DNA of 64,000 nucleotides from Mucilaginibacter sp. (GTDB lineage: Bacteria; Bacteroidota; Bacteroidia; Sphingobacteriales; Sphingobacteriaceae). The position numbers and the translations under genes are program-made. The stretch covers positions 143,877 through 207,876 of the forward strand of contig JAQBOA010000041.1 in the NCBI GenBank assembly GCA_028288305.1, read 5' to 3'. Below the pieces are notes generated by a model. That model did not search any database and was not told the origin of the DNA. It was given only the letters and a program-made list of their open reading frames with translations. Numbering within the stretch: the first letter of the stretch is position 1; the number at the start of each line of letters is the position of its first letter. Below, one piece after another: positions 8,336 through 18,155 of the stretch.

Positions 8336-9097
8336 TTATATGTTTTTGATAATTGCCTGACTTAATAACTCGTATAAATTTTTCATTTCCGGCTCGCCAT
8401 TAAGCATTTGAAGATGAATGGCCATTGTATTTTTGTCATTACGGATGGCGGGGCCTGTTTGTACTTCAGCAGGCAAGTGGTCTTGCACTTTTTGTGCGGT
8501 TTCCAAAATTAAAGGCCGCAACAATTCAAACTCCATATTGTGCTTTGCCAAGAGCTGTTGGGCAATAGAATATAGGTAATTAGGAAAGTTACAGGCAAAA
8601 ACAGCAGCCAGGTGCAAAATTTTACGCTGTTCGGAATTTATACGGTAAACATGATTACTTATGGTTTGTGCAAGCTGTTCTAATTCAAATGTTATTGTCT
8701 CGTTTGCTCCTTCAACACAAAGCGGAACCGTGAAAAAATCCACTTCCTTGTTTTTACTTAAAGTTTGCAGCGGATAAAAAACCCCTGCATTTGATGTAAA
8801 AGCCGATAACGAAGACAAATCGGTAGCACCAGAGGTATGTACTATTAACTTTTGATGTTTTGACAATGTTTTGGCTGTCGATATGATAGCATCATCTTTA
8901 ACTGAGATAATGAAAATATCAGTTTCAGGATTAACCTGATTTAAATTATCAATTGGTTCCGCGCCCACATGATACGCTAGTAATGCTGCGTTTTGCATAT
9001 CGCGGCTATAAACTTGCACTATGCGATGACCAGCGTTTTTAAAAGCCGCTGCAAGGTGGGTGGCTACGTTACCGGATCCGATGATGGTGATGCGCAT
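8336..9097 (-). CDS. Rossmann-like and DUF2520 domain protein
   Basis: The N terminus has an NAD(P)-binding GSGNVATHLA motif at residues 6-15, and the C-terminal helical half matches DUF2520 (around LAAVFACNFPNYLYSIA). The family resembles F420/6-phosphogluconate-dehydrogenase-like oxidoreductases, but no reaction is established. The ATG at 9097 was chosen because it starts the beta strand MRITIIG; an in-frame ATG at 9142 would add 15 residues. It ends 41 nt before the ferredoxin start and may be cotranscribed with it. Confidence 0.85.
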   Translation of the reverse strand: MRITIIGSGNVATHLAAAFKNAGHRIVQVYSRDMQNAALLAYHVGAEPIDNLNQVNPETDIFIISVKDDAIISTAKTLSKHQKLIVHTSGATDLSSLSAFTSNAGVFYPLQTLSKNKEVDFFTVPLCVEGANETITFELEQLAQTISNHVYRINSEQRKILHLAAVFACNFPNYLYSIAQQLLAKHNMEFELLRPLILETAQKVQDHLPAEVQTGPAIRNDKNTMAIHLQMLNGEPEMKNLYELLSQAIIKNI

Positions 9098-9164
9098 TGT
9101 TATTGATATTATGCTAATCTTAAAGCACTTAACAAGAACCAAACTTGCTTGCTTTGTATAAAAA

Positions 9165-9272
9165 AGTCCCGTTAGGGACTAAATATTGGTAGTAGTAGTA
9201 GTAGTAGCAAAAACGCAAAAGCAATTTTTTCATGCCGTAGGTATGTAACCTAAGTAGCATACCTACGACATG
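9165..9272. repeat. Composite intergenic repeat with two hairpins and (GTA)6
   Basis: Three parts lie in a row: a hairpin AGTCCC-GTTA-GGGACT at 9165-9180, a (GTA)6 microsatellite at 9189-9206, and an inverted repeat with 15-nt arms (CATGCCGTAGGTATG and its complement, one mismatch) at 9231-9245 and 9258-9272. The block separates the DUF2520 gene from the downstream end of ccmF. The GTCCC hairpin followed by TAAATATTGGTAG looks like a dispersed element; no protein is encoded. Confidence 0.65.
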
Positions 9273-9334
9273 CAAAACATTTTATTATTTATCTGGTTAC
9301 CGATATTTAACTCCTAACGAATTATTTATTTTTC

Positions 9335-11809
9335 TCAAACCGTCTTCAATTCCTTACTCCTTCTAAAAATAGAAAGCAAAAATCCGATGATCATAATAAC
9401 TGTTCCTGCCCACAGAAAATTGATGTATGGAAAATCAAGGGCACGCATTACAATCCATGGCTTTTTATTTTCGGGTTGCTGGTAAACGGTGATCTCCACC
9501 TTGTTTTTATCCGGAATTATTTTTGTGAGGCGCAGCTTTAAACCTGCATCGTCAACTTTACGGGCAAAGTCGAAAACGCTTTTGTTTTTTATCATATAAA
9601 CCGGCTCGGCTTCATAAGTTTTATCGTGCGATACCACTACCAATTTAGCGCCTATAGCAATATCATTAGCAGCAAGTGGAATGTTTTGTACTTGCGCTTC
9701 TTTATTCAGTGATTTTAAAATTATATACCCTTCCCGAAAACGAATGGTGTCGCCCATGGAAACTTCATATACCACAGGGGCATCATAATTTTTATCGTCG
9801 TTTTCTCCTCCATGTGCCGCATCAGCCTGTTCATCAGCAGGTTTTTCGTTTACTACAGGTAATGCTGTAATATGCGTGTAAAGATCGTGAAATAAAAAAT
9901 GCTTTGTATCAGGGGATGGAGAAGGCAATGATCCCATTTGCGGGTTTGTCAATACGTCTGGTTTTAATGTAAACTCTTCTGAAACTTTACCAGTAGCATC
10001 AAGGCGTTTATAATCAACTTTAAAGTAATGATTAGGCGCGGCAAGCGAATCCCCTAAATAGGTTACCATATAATCACCCATCTTAACGGGCTCGTTTTTG
10101 TAGATCATTACATTTTCACGTGCATCACCCACTCCTCCGTCTCTATTAAAACCGGCTATATCGATAGAACCTTTGTCATTTTTCGATACTACCCCCCTGG
10201 TACCCGCTGCAATTAAAGCGCCTACCAGCATTAATGCAAAACCTATGTGGGCCACCGCAGAACCAGCCAGTTTAAATTTACCTTTTAAAGCATCCGCCAA
10301 TACCTTTCCGTTCGCTAAAAGAGAATAGATAGAACCCAGCATTACAAGCATAAACACAAATTGCAGCTTATATAAACCGGTAGCATAAATTATAACTGCA
10401 GCAATTATAACGGCAACAGCCAGGTAAAGTAAGGTAGTGATAAAAAACCGCGTAATATCTGTCTTCTTATATTTTAAAAATTGGGTAAAGCCTGTTAATA
10501 AAGTAATTACCATTCCAAATGAAGCCTGTACAATATTGTAATGTCCAACTGAATCTGTTGGCGGAGCTACCTTAGTACCAAACATGCGGTTCCATACAGG
10601 AATAGAAGTCACCAAAATAAGGTGAAAGCAGGATAGTCCTAAAAAGATCGCTCCCACAAACATCCAAAACTCGCGTGAGTAAGTGTCTTCATCCTTTTTT
10701 GTGATGGGCAATTCTTTCCGTCGTACTATTAAAAAGTATACTGCAATAAATAAAAATATTACTATGTAAGCGACTAACTGGTCAAACATCCCCAAATCGG
10801 TAAAAGCATGTACCGATGTTTCACCGAGTACACCGCTACGGGCAAGGAACGAGGAATAAAGCACCATGATAAAACTTAACAATACTAAAAACGTCGCTGT
10901 AAAGTAAGAATGCCCGGTGTTTTTATATACAATTAAAACATGAAGCCCTCCTACTAAAGTAAGCCATGGAAAAATTGAACCATTCTCTACCGGGTCCCAG
11001 GCCCAAAAACCTCCGAAATTAAGCGATTCATAAGCCCACAAAGAACCCATAATAACCCCGGTGCCCAATACCATAGCGCCAAACAATGCATAAGGAATTG
11101 CCTCGTTTACCCATTCTTTGTATCGTTTTTGCCAAAGCCCGGCAATAGCGTAGGCAAATGGGACAACTACCAATGCCTGACCAAGGAATAAGGTAGGCGG
11201 ATGTATAACCATCCAATAATTTTGAAGCAAGGGGTTCATACCTTGCCCATCTTTTATAAAGTTCAAGTAATCCGGGCGTGAAAATATCGGTGCTTCAATG
11301 GCGTCCCTTAAAAGCAGAAATGGTGAACTACCTATTCTTACATTAAAAAACTCAATCCCCAAAAGCATGGATGCCAATACTAACTGTGAAAGCGAAATAA
11401 CTGTCATTACAGGTTTTTCCCACGATTTTGCCTTCCAGATTAAAAAATTACCTATAACAGCTTGCCAAAATGTCCACAGCAGGAAACCGCCCTCCTGCCC
11501 GTTCCAAAAACCGGATACTATATAGTAAACCGGTAAGGACCTGGAGGTATAGGACCAGGCGTAATGATATTCGAAATAATGATTGTATATAACATAAAAC
11601 AAGCAGACTGCTACGCCTAAAATAGCAATGGTATTTGCATAAAAACCAATGCGTGCCATCCGATGCCATGACTTATCGAGCTTATCGGCAGTCGTGGTTG
11701 CAAAATAATAACTTATAGTCGACAAAAGGGCTGCCCCGAAGGAAAGAATAACAAAGATCTGCCCGATATGACCGGGTAAAAGGTGTTCGCCCTGAAAAGC
11801 TTTATCCAT
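9335..11809 (-). CDS. ccmF: Cytochrome c assembly protein CcmF-like (heme lyase)
   Basis: This polytopic membrane protein of the CcmF/CcsA family delivers heme to apocytochrome c. It has roughly a dozen or more transmembrane segments. The tryptophan-rich heme-handling motif WAWDPVENGSIFPWL is near residue 270, and conserved histidines lie in nearby loops (HPPTLFLGQ, VHAFTDLG). The C-terminal half holds a large soluble domain (about residues 540-800) closed by a last helix, as in CcmF. At 824 residues it is longer than E. coli CcmF. It follows ccmE by 9 nt, so the two form an operon for System I-type maturation. Confidence 0.88.
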   Translation of the reverse strand: MDKAFQGEHLLPGHIGQIFVILSFGAALLSTISYYFATTTADKLDKSWHRMARIGFYANTIAILGVAVCLFYVIYNHYFEYHYAWSYTSRSLPVYYIVSGFWNGQEGGFLLWTFWQAVIGNFLIWKAKSWEKPVMTVISLSQLVLASMLLGIEFFNVRIGSSPFLLLRDAIEAPIFSRPDYLNFIKDGQGMNPLLQNYWMVIHPPTLFLGQALVVVPFAYAIAGLWQKRYKEWVNEAIPYALFGAMVLGTGVIMGSLWAYESLNFGGFWAWDPVENGSIFPWLTLVGGLHVLIVYKNTGHSYFTATFLVLLSFIMVLYSSFLARSGVLGETSVHAFTDLGMFDQLVAYIVIFLFIAVYFLIVRRKELPITKKDEDTYSREFWMFVGAIFLGLSCFHLILVTSIPVWNRMFGTKVAPPTDSVGHYNIVQASFGMVITLLTGFTQFLKYKKTDITRFFITTLLYLAVAVIIAAVIIYATGLYKLQFVFMLVMLGSIYSLLANGKVLADALKGKFKLAGSAVAHIGFALMLVGALIAAGTRGVVSKNDKGSIDIAGFNRDGGVGDARENVMIYKNEPVKMGDYMVTYLGDSLAAPNHYFKVDYKRLDATGKVSEEFTLKPDVLTNPQMGSLPSPSPDTKHFLFHDLYTHITALPVVNEKPADEQADAAHGGENDDKNYDAPVVYEVSMGDTIRFREGYIILKSLNKEAQVQNIPLAANDIAIGAKLVVVSHDKTYEAEPVYMIKNKSVFDFARKVDDAGLKLRLTKIIPDKNKVEITVYQQPENKKPWIVMRALDFPYINFLWAGTVIMIIGFLLSIFRRSKELKTV

Positions 11810-11818
11810 TAAAATGAT

Positions 11819-12229
11819 TTATATATTGGCTGATTTAGCCTTAACTTCTGTAGTTTCAATTTTATCCTGTTTGTACTTGGAAGGACATTTCATAAGAATT
11901 TTTGATGCATGAAATTCATTGCCTACCATTTGCCCGGTAAGAACAATTTTTTCCGAACGTTCAAAATCCTGCGGCTTTGTTCCTATAAAAACTACTTTAC
12001 ACTCCTTGCCTATATTGTCTTTTACAAAAAAGGAGAAGTAGTTGGCATCTTTAGCAGCATCATAATACAATTCCTTTTGTTTATCCAGGAAACCAACCAC
12101 ATTTAATTCGCTTTCAGATTTTTTGGCATCATTAAATGTACTATAACTGCTTGATTTTGACATCACAGCAATAATAACTGAAATAGCAATAGCTATAACA
12201 ATTAAACCTAATATTGAACTTCTTTTCAT
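11819..12229 (-). CDS. ccmE: CcmE-type heme chaperone (Cys variant)
   Basis: This membrane-anchored heme chaperone has one N-terminal helix (residues 7-24) and an OB-fold periplasmic domain containing YYDAAKDANYFSFFVKD and VVFIGTKPQDFE. The heme-binding motif near the C terminus reads CPSKY, so cysteine replaces the histidine of classical HxxxY CcmE. Cys-type CcmE is known from archaea and Desulfovibrio. Its stop lies 9 nt before ccmF. A promoter-like box lies at 12260-12267. Confidence 0.88.
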   Translation of the reverse strand: MKRSSILGLIVIAIAISVIIAVMSKSSSYSTFNDAKKSESELNVVGFLDKQKELYYDAAKDANYFSFFVKDNIGKECKVVFIGTKPQDFERSEKIVLTGQMVGNEFHASKILMKCPSKYKQDKIETTEVKAKSANI

Positions 12230-12259
12230 CCGCGGTCTAAACTCTAATTTTTCGATTTA

Positions 12260-12267
12260 CAAAAATA
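12260..12267 (-). promoter_or_regulatory. Bacteroidota -7 box upstream of ccmE
   Basis: The minus strand reads TATTTTTG, an exact match to the TAnnTTTG -7 consensus, 31-38 nt upstream of the ccmE start. No clear TTTG -33 box was found at the usual spacing. Confidence 0.4.
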
Positions 12268-12453
12268 CGAAACGTTAAGTTAATAATGTTTATTACAAGA
12301 TTTTAATCTTATTTAGAATCTGTTTTAATAAAGACAATTAAGCAGTAAAACAACCTTTTTGTTAAATAAAAATTTAATTAGTTCTTTCTTAGCAAAATAT
12401 AGCGCTAACATCACGGCTATGTCAAAACAATTCGTTTTTTTAATAAAAAAGCA

Positions 12454-12461
12454 TATTTTTG
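12454..12461 (+). promoter_or_regulatory. -7 box of the exopolysaccharide operon
   Basis: TATTTTTG matches the TAnnTTTG consensus about 47 nt upstream of the first gene of the locus. The 278-nt space between ccmE and this gene is otherwise AT-rich and non-coding and should hold both divergent promoters. A -33 TTTG box is not convincing. Confidence 0.45.
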
Positions 12462-12507
12462 GCAATTCTTTAACAAAGGATAGCAGTTACCTACGTCGTC
12501 ATAAAGC

Positions 12508-13332
12508 ATGAAAAAATTTCTTTACCTGAATATTTTTGTTGTTCAGGCAGTAATACTAACACTTACTTCGTGTGTTTCTCAAAAACAAATAACATACTTT
12601 CAAAAAGGAGTTAACCAACCGGATACTATAGCAGTTGCAAAGGCCTATATTCCTAAAATTCAACCAGGAGATATTTTGGCAATTAATATAGGTTCACTGA
12701 ATCCTGCTGCCAGCAGTTTTTTTAATCCATATTCAACAATGCCTTTAGGCACTGATGCTAATGATGCAGCAGCTAACGGTACACCATCATCATTGGTACT
12801 TAATCAATCAGCTTCACCAAATTATTTAGTTGATGCAGACGGTTCAATTGAATTGCCGCTTATTGGCAATATTAAATTATCCGGCCTTTCTACTTCAGAA
12901 GCAAGAGATATGATTAAAAACAGTTTGAAAACATATCTTAAGGGACCTACCGTTAATGTAAGGGTCATGAATTATAAAATATCAATAATGGGGGAAGTTG
13001 CCAAGCCATCAGTTTATGTAATCCCTAATGAAAAAATAACACTGCCTGAAGCATTAAGTCTTGCGGGCGATATGACCATTTTTGGCAAGAGGGATAACGT
13101 GCTAATCATTCGGGATAATGATGGTAAAAAAGAATTTGGAAGGGTAAACCTAAATAGCCGCGAGGTTTATACATCTCCTTATTATTACCTCCATAACAAT
13201 GATGTGATTTATATTGAACCTAATGGAGGAAAGATTGCGCAAACAGATAAAACCTATCAAATTTTACCTATTGTATTGAGTACGCTTTCATTTATTGTTA
13301 TTATTTTTAGCTATACCCACATAAAACTTTAA
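12508..13332 (+). CDS. Polysaccharide export outer-membrane lipoprotein (Wza-like)
   Basis: This is the outer-membrane export channel component of the polysaccharide system. A lipoprotein signal ends in a lipobox LTSC at about residue 22. The Poly_export (PES) domain follows, including IQPGDILAINIGSLNP and the VDADGSIELPLIGNIKLSGLS stretch. An SLBB domain lies around residues 150-240, and a C-terminal hydrophobic helix ends the protein, as in short Bacteroidota Wza homologues. It is the first gene of the locus and precedes the Wzc-like kinase by 14 nt, the usual pair. Confidence 0.92.
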   Translation: MKKFLYLNIFVVQAVILTLTSCVSQKQITYFQKGVNQPDTIAVAKAYIPKIQPGDILAINIGSLNPAASSFFNPYSTMPLGTDANDAAANGTPSSLVLNQSASPNYLVDADGSIELPLIGNIKLSGLSTSEARDMIKNSLKTYLKGPTVNVRVMNYKISIMGEVAKPSVYVIPNEKITLPEALSLAGDMTIFGKRDNVLIIRDNDGKKEFGRVNLNSREVYTSPYYYLHNNDVIYIEPNGGKIAQTDKTYQILPIVLSTLSFIVIIFSYTHIKL

Positions 13333-13346
13333 TTCCTTGCTAACCA

Positions 13347-15701
13347 ATGAGCACTGCTGATAATAACAATAGTATAGACCAAGAAGATATAGACGTTGAC
13401 CTGCTTGAAAATATAGTTACCTATTTCAGACACTGGAAGCTCTTCATTTTATCTATAATTTTCTTTCTATTTCTGGGATATATTTACAATAAATTGGTAA
13501 CTCCATTATATAGAATAGAATCTGATTTGCTTATTAAAGATAATAAACAAGGCGTGAGCAGTCAAAATGACATGCTTAAGGATATTGGCTTGTTCTCATC
13601 TGAAAAGATCATTGATAATGAAATTCCAATCCTGAAGTCAAATACAATTTTAGAAAAAGTGATAAAATCCCTAAAATTGCAGACCTCGTATATTACCACT
13701 GAAGGAGTTCGAAATAAAGAGATATATGATAACTTGCCTTTTGAAGCAGAACTTTTAAAACCTTCTTCAAATGCCTATAATATTTCCCTTCCTATTCAGT
13801 TAGTGAGTAATCATGAAGCAGTTATAAATGGTAAAAAAGTTTCGATAGATTCACCAGTTTTAACTGAAGCAGGATTGATCATTATAAAGCCAAATCAATC
13901 GGCCATTAACCCTTATAATAAAATTTTATTAATAAATTTTAGTGAAATGGTTGATCTGCTTCAGCGATATAAAAAAAGTTTAACCATAGAACCCGATAGT
14001 AAGCAATCTAGTGTATTAATTATAACTTTAGAAGATGCTATTCCGCAAAGAGGTAAAGATTTCCTGAACAAGCTTGTAGAGGAGTATAATCTTGCATCTA
14101 TAGAAGACAAAAATCAGATAACTTCTAATACTTTATTTTTTATTGATAAAGAATTAAAAAGGATAGCTGATCAACTTGGTTCAGTTGAAAAAAATGTAGA
14201 GCAATATAAATCAAGTAACAGGATTACTGATATAAGTGCAGAATCGCAAATTTTTTTGCAAAGCGTTCAGGATTATGATGTTCAACTTACCCGGGTAATG
14301 ATTCAACTTAATGTAATTAACAATCTGGAGAATTACCTTCAAAATCATCAGGATCAATCTGCAAAACTACCATCCATGCTTGGAATTGAAGACCCAACTA
14401 TTTTAGGCTTGGTTTCTAAATTAAGTGAGACTGAGCTTCGAAGGCAAAATCTTATGCAAACCGTACCGGAAACTAACCCCCTCGTTATTACGCTAACCGA
14501 TCAGATTAACACTTTAAAGCAATCCATACTTTCATCAATCCAAAATCTTAAAAATGGATTGCAGATAACTAAGCAACAACTACAAGCTAAGAATAATTTA
14601 TTTGAATCAACCATTCAAGGGGTGCCTACTAAAGAGCGTGGCTTATTGGATGTGATGAGGAAGCAAGAAATTCAAAACAACCTGTTTACTTATTTATTGC
14701 AAAAACGTGAGGAAACGGCCATGTCGCTTGCATCAGTTGTGTCTGATAGCCGGACGATTGATTTAGCAAGCAGTAGTAAATATCCTATTAAGCCTGTTAA
14801 AAGTGTAGTATATATGGTGTTTTTTTTAATAGGGCTTATTTTACCAGCGGGTATTATTTTTTTAAGTACGCTTTTAAATTTTAAAATAACCCGCCGATCA
14901 GATATTGAACAAGCAACAAAAGTTCCCATACTGGCCGAAATATCTCACTCAGAAGACTCAGGTGTTATAATAGTATCAAGCAAGCCGCGTTCCATGATTG
15001 CCGAACAAATTCGAACGTTAAGGACCAATATGCAGTTTGTGCTTCCTGATGAAACTCAAAAAGTCATCCTTTTTACTTCCAGTATTAGTGGGGAAGGTAA
15101 ATCTTTTGTTTCATTAAATCTGGGAGCTTCATTGGCAATGACAGGTAAAAAAGTTATTATTTTGGAGTTAGATTTACGTAAACCCAAATTACATAGCGGA
15201 TTGAGTATTGATAATAGTATAGGTTTATCTAATTTCCTGGTTGGTAAAGTTGATTACAAAGAAATTATTAAAGAAATACCCTTTCAAAAGGATTATTATA
15301 TAATTCCAAGTGGCCCCATACCCCCCAATCCTGCGGAGTTGTTAGCAAATGGACAGATTGATGGACTTATCGAAAATCTTAAGAAAAAATTTGACTATAT
15401 CGTTTTAGATGCACCACCAATTGGATTAGTTACTGATGCACAAATACTGGGAGAATATGCTGATTTGACACTATTTATAGTGAGACATAATTATACCGCA
15501 AAAGCGCATATCAAAGCCCTAGAAAACCTCTATAAAAATAAAAAATTTAAAAACATTAATCTCATTCTGAACTCTGTAGATTTAAAGATGGGTTACGGTT
15601 CAAGTTATGGTTATGGTTATGGTTATGGTTACGGTTATTACCAAGAGCCAACCCCACGAAAATTTATGGACTTGTTTAATTGGTTTAAAGAAAGAAAGTA
15701 A
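13347..15701 (+). CDS. Wzc-like polysaccharide co-polymerase and tyrosine autokinase
   Basis: This inner-membrane protein controls chain length and couples polymerisation to export. A Wzz domain starts after the first helix (about residues 32-50), a periplasmic coiled-coil domain fills residues 60-480, and a second helix lies near 495-515. The cytoplasmic BY-kinase has Walker A SGEGKS near 580, Walker A' VIILELDLRKPK near 603 and Walker B IVLDAPP near 687. The C-terminal tail has a Tyr-Gly tract that would be the autophosphorylation cluster. The upstream neighbour is the export lipoprotein. No cognate Wzb phosphatase is seen. Confidence 0.93.
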   Translation: MSTADNNNSIDQEDIDVDLLENIVTYFRHWKLFILSIIFFLFLGYIYNKLVTPLYRIESDLLIKDNKQGVSSQNDMLKDIGLFSSEKIIDNEIPILKSNTILEKVIKSLKLQTSYITTEGVRNKEIYDNLPFEAELLKPSSNAYNISLPIQLVSNHEAVINGKKVSIDSPVLTEAGLIIIKPNQSAINPYNKILLINFSEMVDLLQRYKKSLTIEPDSKQSSVLIITLEDAIPQRGKDFLNKLVEEYNLASIEDKNQITSNTLFFIDKELKRIADQLGSVEKNVEQYKSSNRITDISAESQIFLQSVQDYDVQLTRVMIQLNVINNLENYLQNHQDQSAKLPSMLGIEDPTILGLVSKLSETELRRQNLMQTVPETNPLVITLTDQINTLKQSILSSIQNLKNGLQITKQQLQAKNNLFESTIQGVPTKERGLLDVMRKQEIQNNLFTYLLQKREETAMSLASVVSDSRTIDLASSSKYPIKPVKSVVYMVFFLIGLILPAGIIFLSTLLNFKITRRSDIEQATKVPILAEISHSEDSGVIIVSSKPRSMIAEQIRTLRTNMQFVLPDETQKVILFTSSISGEGKSFVSLNLGASLAMTGKKVIILELDLRKPKLHSGLSIDNSIGLSNFLVGKVDYKEIIKEIPFQKDYYIIPSGPIPPNPAELLANGQIDGLIENLKKKFDYIVLDAPPIGLVTDAQILGEYADLTLFIVRHNYTAKAHIKALENLYKNKKFKNINLILNSVDLKMGYGSSYGYGYGYGYGYYQEPTPRKFMDLFNWFKERK
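15606..15641 (+). repeat. In-frame TATGGT tandem repeat coding the Tyr-Gly tail
   Basis: Four TATGGT units, one TACGGT and a TATTAC encode alternating Tyr-Gly from about residue 754 of the Wzc-like kinase. The 6-nt unit equals two codons, so copy-number change would alter the number of tyrosines without a frameshift. Confidence 0.8.
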
Positions 15702-15746
15702 TAACCAGTAATAATTGAAATAAGGAATACTTTGATAATAAATCCA

Positions 15747-15780
15747 TTAATTATAAATAATTATAACTTTTTATAATTAA
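15747..15780. other. AT-only inverted repeat after the wzc gene
   Basis: Ten-nt arms TTAATTATAA and TTATAATTAA are separated by 14 nt in the 128-nt gap before the nucleotide-sugar dehydrogenase. It could weakly terminate or set apart transcription of the export and precursor genes, but pure AT composition makes chance likely. Confidence 0.3.
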
Positions 15781-15829
15781 TTTGGATAATGCGGTGTAAC
15801 TTATTCACAATAGTAATCTAACAATTTCA

Positions 15830-17155
15830 ATGTCTAAAAAAATAAATAATTTAAGTATATCTAACCATAATATATATCTTGAAAATGTTAGAATAGCTAT
15901 TATTGGTTTAGGGTATGTGGGGTTACCACTTGCAGTTGAATTTGCGAAAAAATATAAAGTTGTTGGCTTTGATATCAATACTAAAAGAATAGCAGAACTA
16001 AATAATGGTTATGACCGCACCCTGGAAGTAACTGTTGAATCACTTAATGAAGTTAAAAATACTTATAAAGATTCTGGGTTGTTTTACAGTGATCATTTAG
16101 AAAGCATTAAAGATTGTAACTTTTATATTGCAACTGTTCCCACACCGATAGATAAGTATAATCGGCCAAACCTTACTCCATTATATAAAGCGAGTAAAAC
16201 GATTGGACAAGTATTAAAAAAAGGAGATATTGTAATATATGAATCAACCGTATATCCGGGTGTTACCGAAGATGAATGTGTACCCGTTCTTGAAAACGAG
16301 TCTGGTTTAAAGTTTAATATTGATTTTTTTGTTGGTTACTCTCCTGAGCGTATAAATCCGGGAGATAAAGAACATACTGTTTCTAAAATTTTAAAGATTA
16401 CTTCAGGTTCTACACCAGCTGCTGCAGAAAAAATTGATCAATTATACAATTCTGTGATAACTGCCGGCACTTACAAAGCTGCTTCAATAAAAGTAGCTGA
16501 AGCGGCAAAAGTTATTGAAAATGCTCAACGCGATATTAATATTGCTTTTGTGAATGAATTGGCAAAAATTTTCAATTTGATAGGCATAAATACGAATGAT
16601 GTATTAGAGGCCGCTGGGACAAAATGGAATTTTTTGAAATTTAAGCCTGGTCTTGTTGGAGGACATTGTATAGGTGTAGATCCGTATTATTTGGCTCAAA
16701 GAGCCCAGGAAGCCGGTTATCATCCCGAAATCATATTAGCAGGAAGAAGGTTAAATGACGACATGGGTAAATACGTTGCTTCACAAACCATTAGGTTGAT
16801 GATCCAAAAGGATATTAAAATTAAAAAAGCTAATGTATTGGTGCTCGGCTTTACTTTTAAAGAAAATTGCCCTGATGTAAGAAATACTAAAGTTATTGAT
16901 ATCGTATTGGAACTGAAAAGTTATAATATAAATGTAACTGTTGTGGACCCATGGGCAAATCCATCCGATGTTAGCAGAGAATACAATGTGAAATCAATTA
17001 AACAAATACCGGATAATAAGTTTGATGCAATTATTTTGGCCGTAGGACATACAGAATTTAGTGCCATTACAATCAGTGATTTTTTGAATAGTAATTCAAT
17101 AGTGTTTGATGTAAAAGGGATATTGCCAAAGGATTTAATTGATGGATCATTATAA
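15830..17155 (+). CDS. UDP-HexNAc 6-dehydrogenase (WbpO/TviB-type)
   Basis: This UDP-glucose/GDP-mannose dehydrogenase family enzyme oxidises the C6 of a UDP-N-acetylhexosamine to a uronic acid using NAD+. The NAD site [10 protein letters not shown] lies near residue 27, and the catalytic Cys is in [13 protein letters not shown] near residue 280. The C-terminal UDP-binding domain is complete ([16 protein letters not shown]). The EVTVESL region near residue 65 fits the TviB/WbpO/Cap5L group rather than Ugd. The next gene overlaps by 1 nt (TAATG) and encodes the matching C4-epimerase, which supports UDP-GalNAcA as product; the exact hexosamine is inferred. Confidence 0.88.
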   Translation: MSKKINNLSISNHNIYLENVRIAIIGLGYVGLPLAVEFAKKYKVVGFDINTKRIAELNNGYDRTLEVTVESLNEVKNTYKDSGLFYSDHLESIKDCNFYIATVPTPIDKYNRPNLTPLYKASKTIGQVLKKGDIVIYESTVYPGVTEDECVPVLENESGLKFNIDFFVGYSPERINPGDKEHTVSKILKITSGSTPAAAEKIDQLYNSVITAGTYKAASIKVAEAAKVIENAQRDINIAFVNELAKIFNLIGINTNDVLEAAGTKWNFLKFKPGLVGGHCIGVDPYYLAQRAQEAGYHPEIILAGRRLNDDMGKYVASQTIRLMIQKDIKIKKANVLVLGFTFKENCPDVRNTKVIDIVLELKSYNINVTVVDPWANPSDVSREYNVKSIKQIPDNKFDAIILAVGHTEFSAITISDFLNSNSIVFDVKGILPKDLIDGSL

Positions 17156-18132
17156 TGGATAAACAAGTTAAATTATTGATTACAGGTGGCGCAGGATTTA
17201 TAGGATCAAATCTTGTTGCTAAATATATAAATGACCCGCGAATTGCTTTAATAAGAGTAGTTGATGATCTTTCAAATGGATATTATTCAAATATTGAAGA
17301 ATTTGTGGGGTACTCAAAATTTGAGTTTATCAAAGGTGATATTTGTGATTACAATGTTTGTACCGAAGTAACAAAAGATATTAATAAGGTAAGCCATCAG
17401 GCTGCTTTGGGCTCGGTACCCCGATCAATACAAAACCCAATGAGAAGTACTGAGGTTAATATTTTAGGTACCGTTAATTTATTGCATGCATGCCATGTTA
17501 ATGGTGTTGAACGTATTATTTTAGCCTGCTCGTCATCCACCTATGGAGATAGCAAGGCATTACCTAAAACAGAAGATGTAATTGGCAAGCCATTAAGCCC
17601 TTATGCTGTTACAAAATATGCCGTTGAGGTTTTTGCTGACGTATTTAATAAAAATTATGGTTTAAATTATATTGGATTGCGTTATTTTAATATTTTTGGC
17701 CCCCGCCAAAATCCTGATAATCCATATGCAGCCGTAATTCCAATTTTTTGCAAAGCTTTTATTGATGGAAAATCGCTGGTTATTAACGGTGATGGTGAAA
17801 CCAGCCGTGATTTTACCTATATTGAAAATGCTTTAAATGCAAATGATCTGGCACTTTTTACAGATCATAAGAATGCTATTAACGAAGTATATAATGTTGC
17901 ATGCGGCGACCAGGTAACACTAAATGAAATGGTTGCTTACCTAAAAAAAATTACAAGAAAAGATATAACTGTTAATTATGGCCCTGAAAGAATAGGTGAT
18001 GTAAAGCATTCAAAAGCAGATATTTCAAAAATAGAGGCATTATTGGGTTATAAATGTAAAGTCGGTTTTTATACTGGGTTAAAAACGGTATATGAATGGT
18101 ATTTATCTAATCATTATCAATGCAAACATTAA
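17155..18132 (+). CDS. UDP-N-acetylhexosamine C4-epimerase (WbpP/TviC-type)
   Basis: This extended SDR has a GGAGFIGSN nucleotide-binding motif at residues 9-17, a catalytic SSSTYG segment near 124-129 and a YxxxK pair at Tyr150/Lys154. RYFNIFGPRQNP is typical of the WbpP/TviC/Gne group. It would interconvert UDP-GlcNAc(A) and UDP-GalNAc(A). The start codon overlaps the stop of the dehydrogenase, so the two work as a pair. Length (325) is a little short of WbpP (341) but all motifs are present. Confidence 0.87.
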   Translation: MDKQVKLLITGGAGFIGSNLVAKYINDPRIALIRVVDDLSNGYYSNIEEFVGYSKFEFIKGDICDYNVCTEVTKDINKVSHQAALGSVPRSIQNPMRSTEVNILGTVNLLHACHVNGVERIILACSSSTYGDSKALPKTEDVIGKPLSPYAVTKYAVEVFADVFNKNYGLNYIGLRYFNIFGPRQNPDNPYAAVIPIFCKAFIDGKSLVINGDGETSRDFTYIENALNANDLALFTDHKNAINEVYNVACGDQVTLNEMVAYLKKITRKDITVNYGPERIGDVKHSKADISKIEALLGYKCKVGFYTGLKTVYEWYLSNHYQCKH

Positions 18133-18155
18133 ATTTCATTTAAAATTATAATACA

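Noticed and set aside
9189..9206. (GTA)6 run as part of a CRISPR or similar array
   Set aside because: A plain trinucleotide microsatellite with no spacers and no cas genes in the window.
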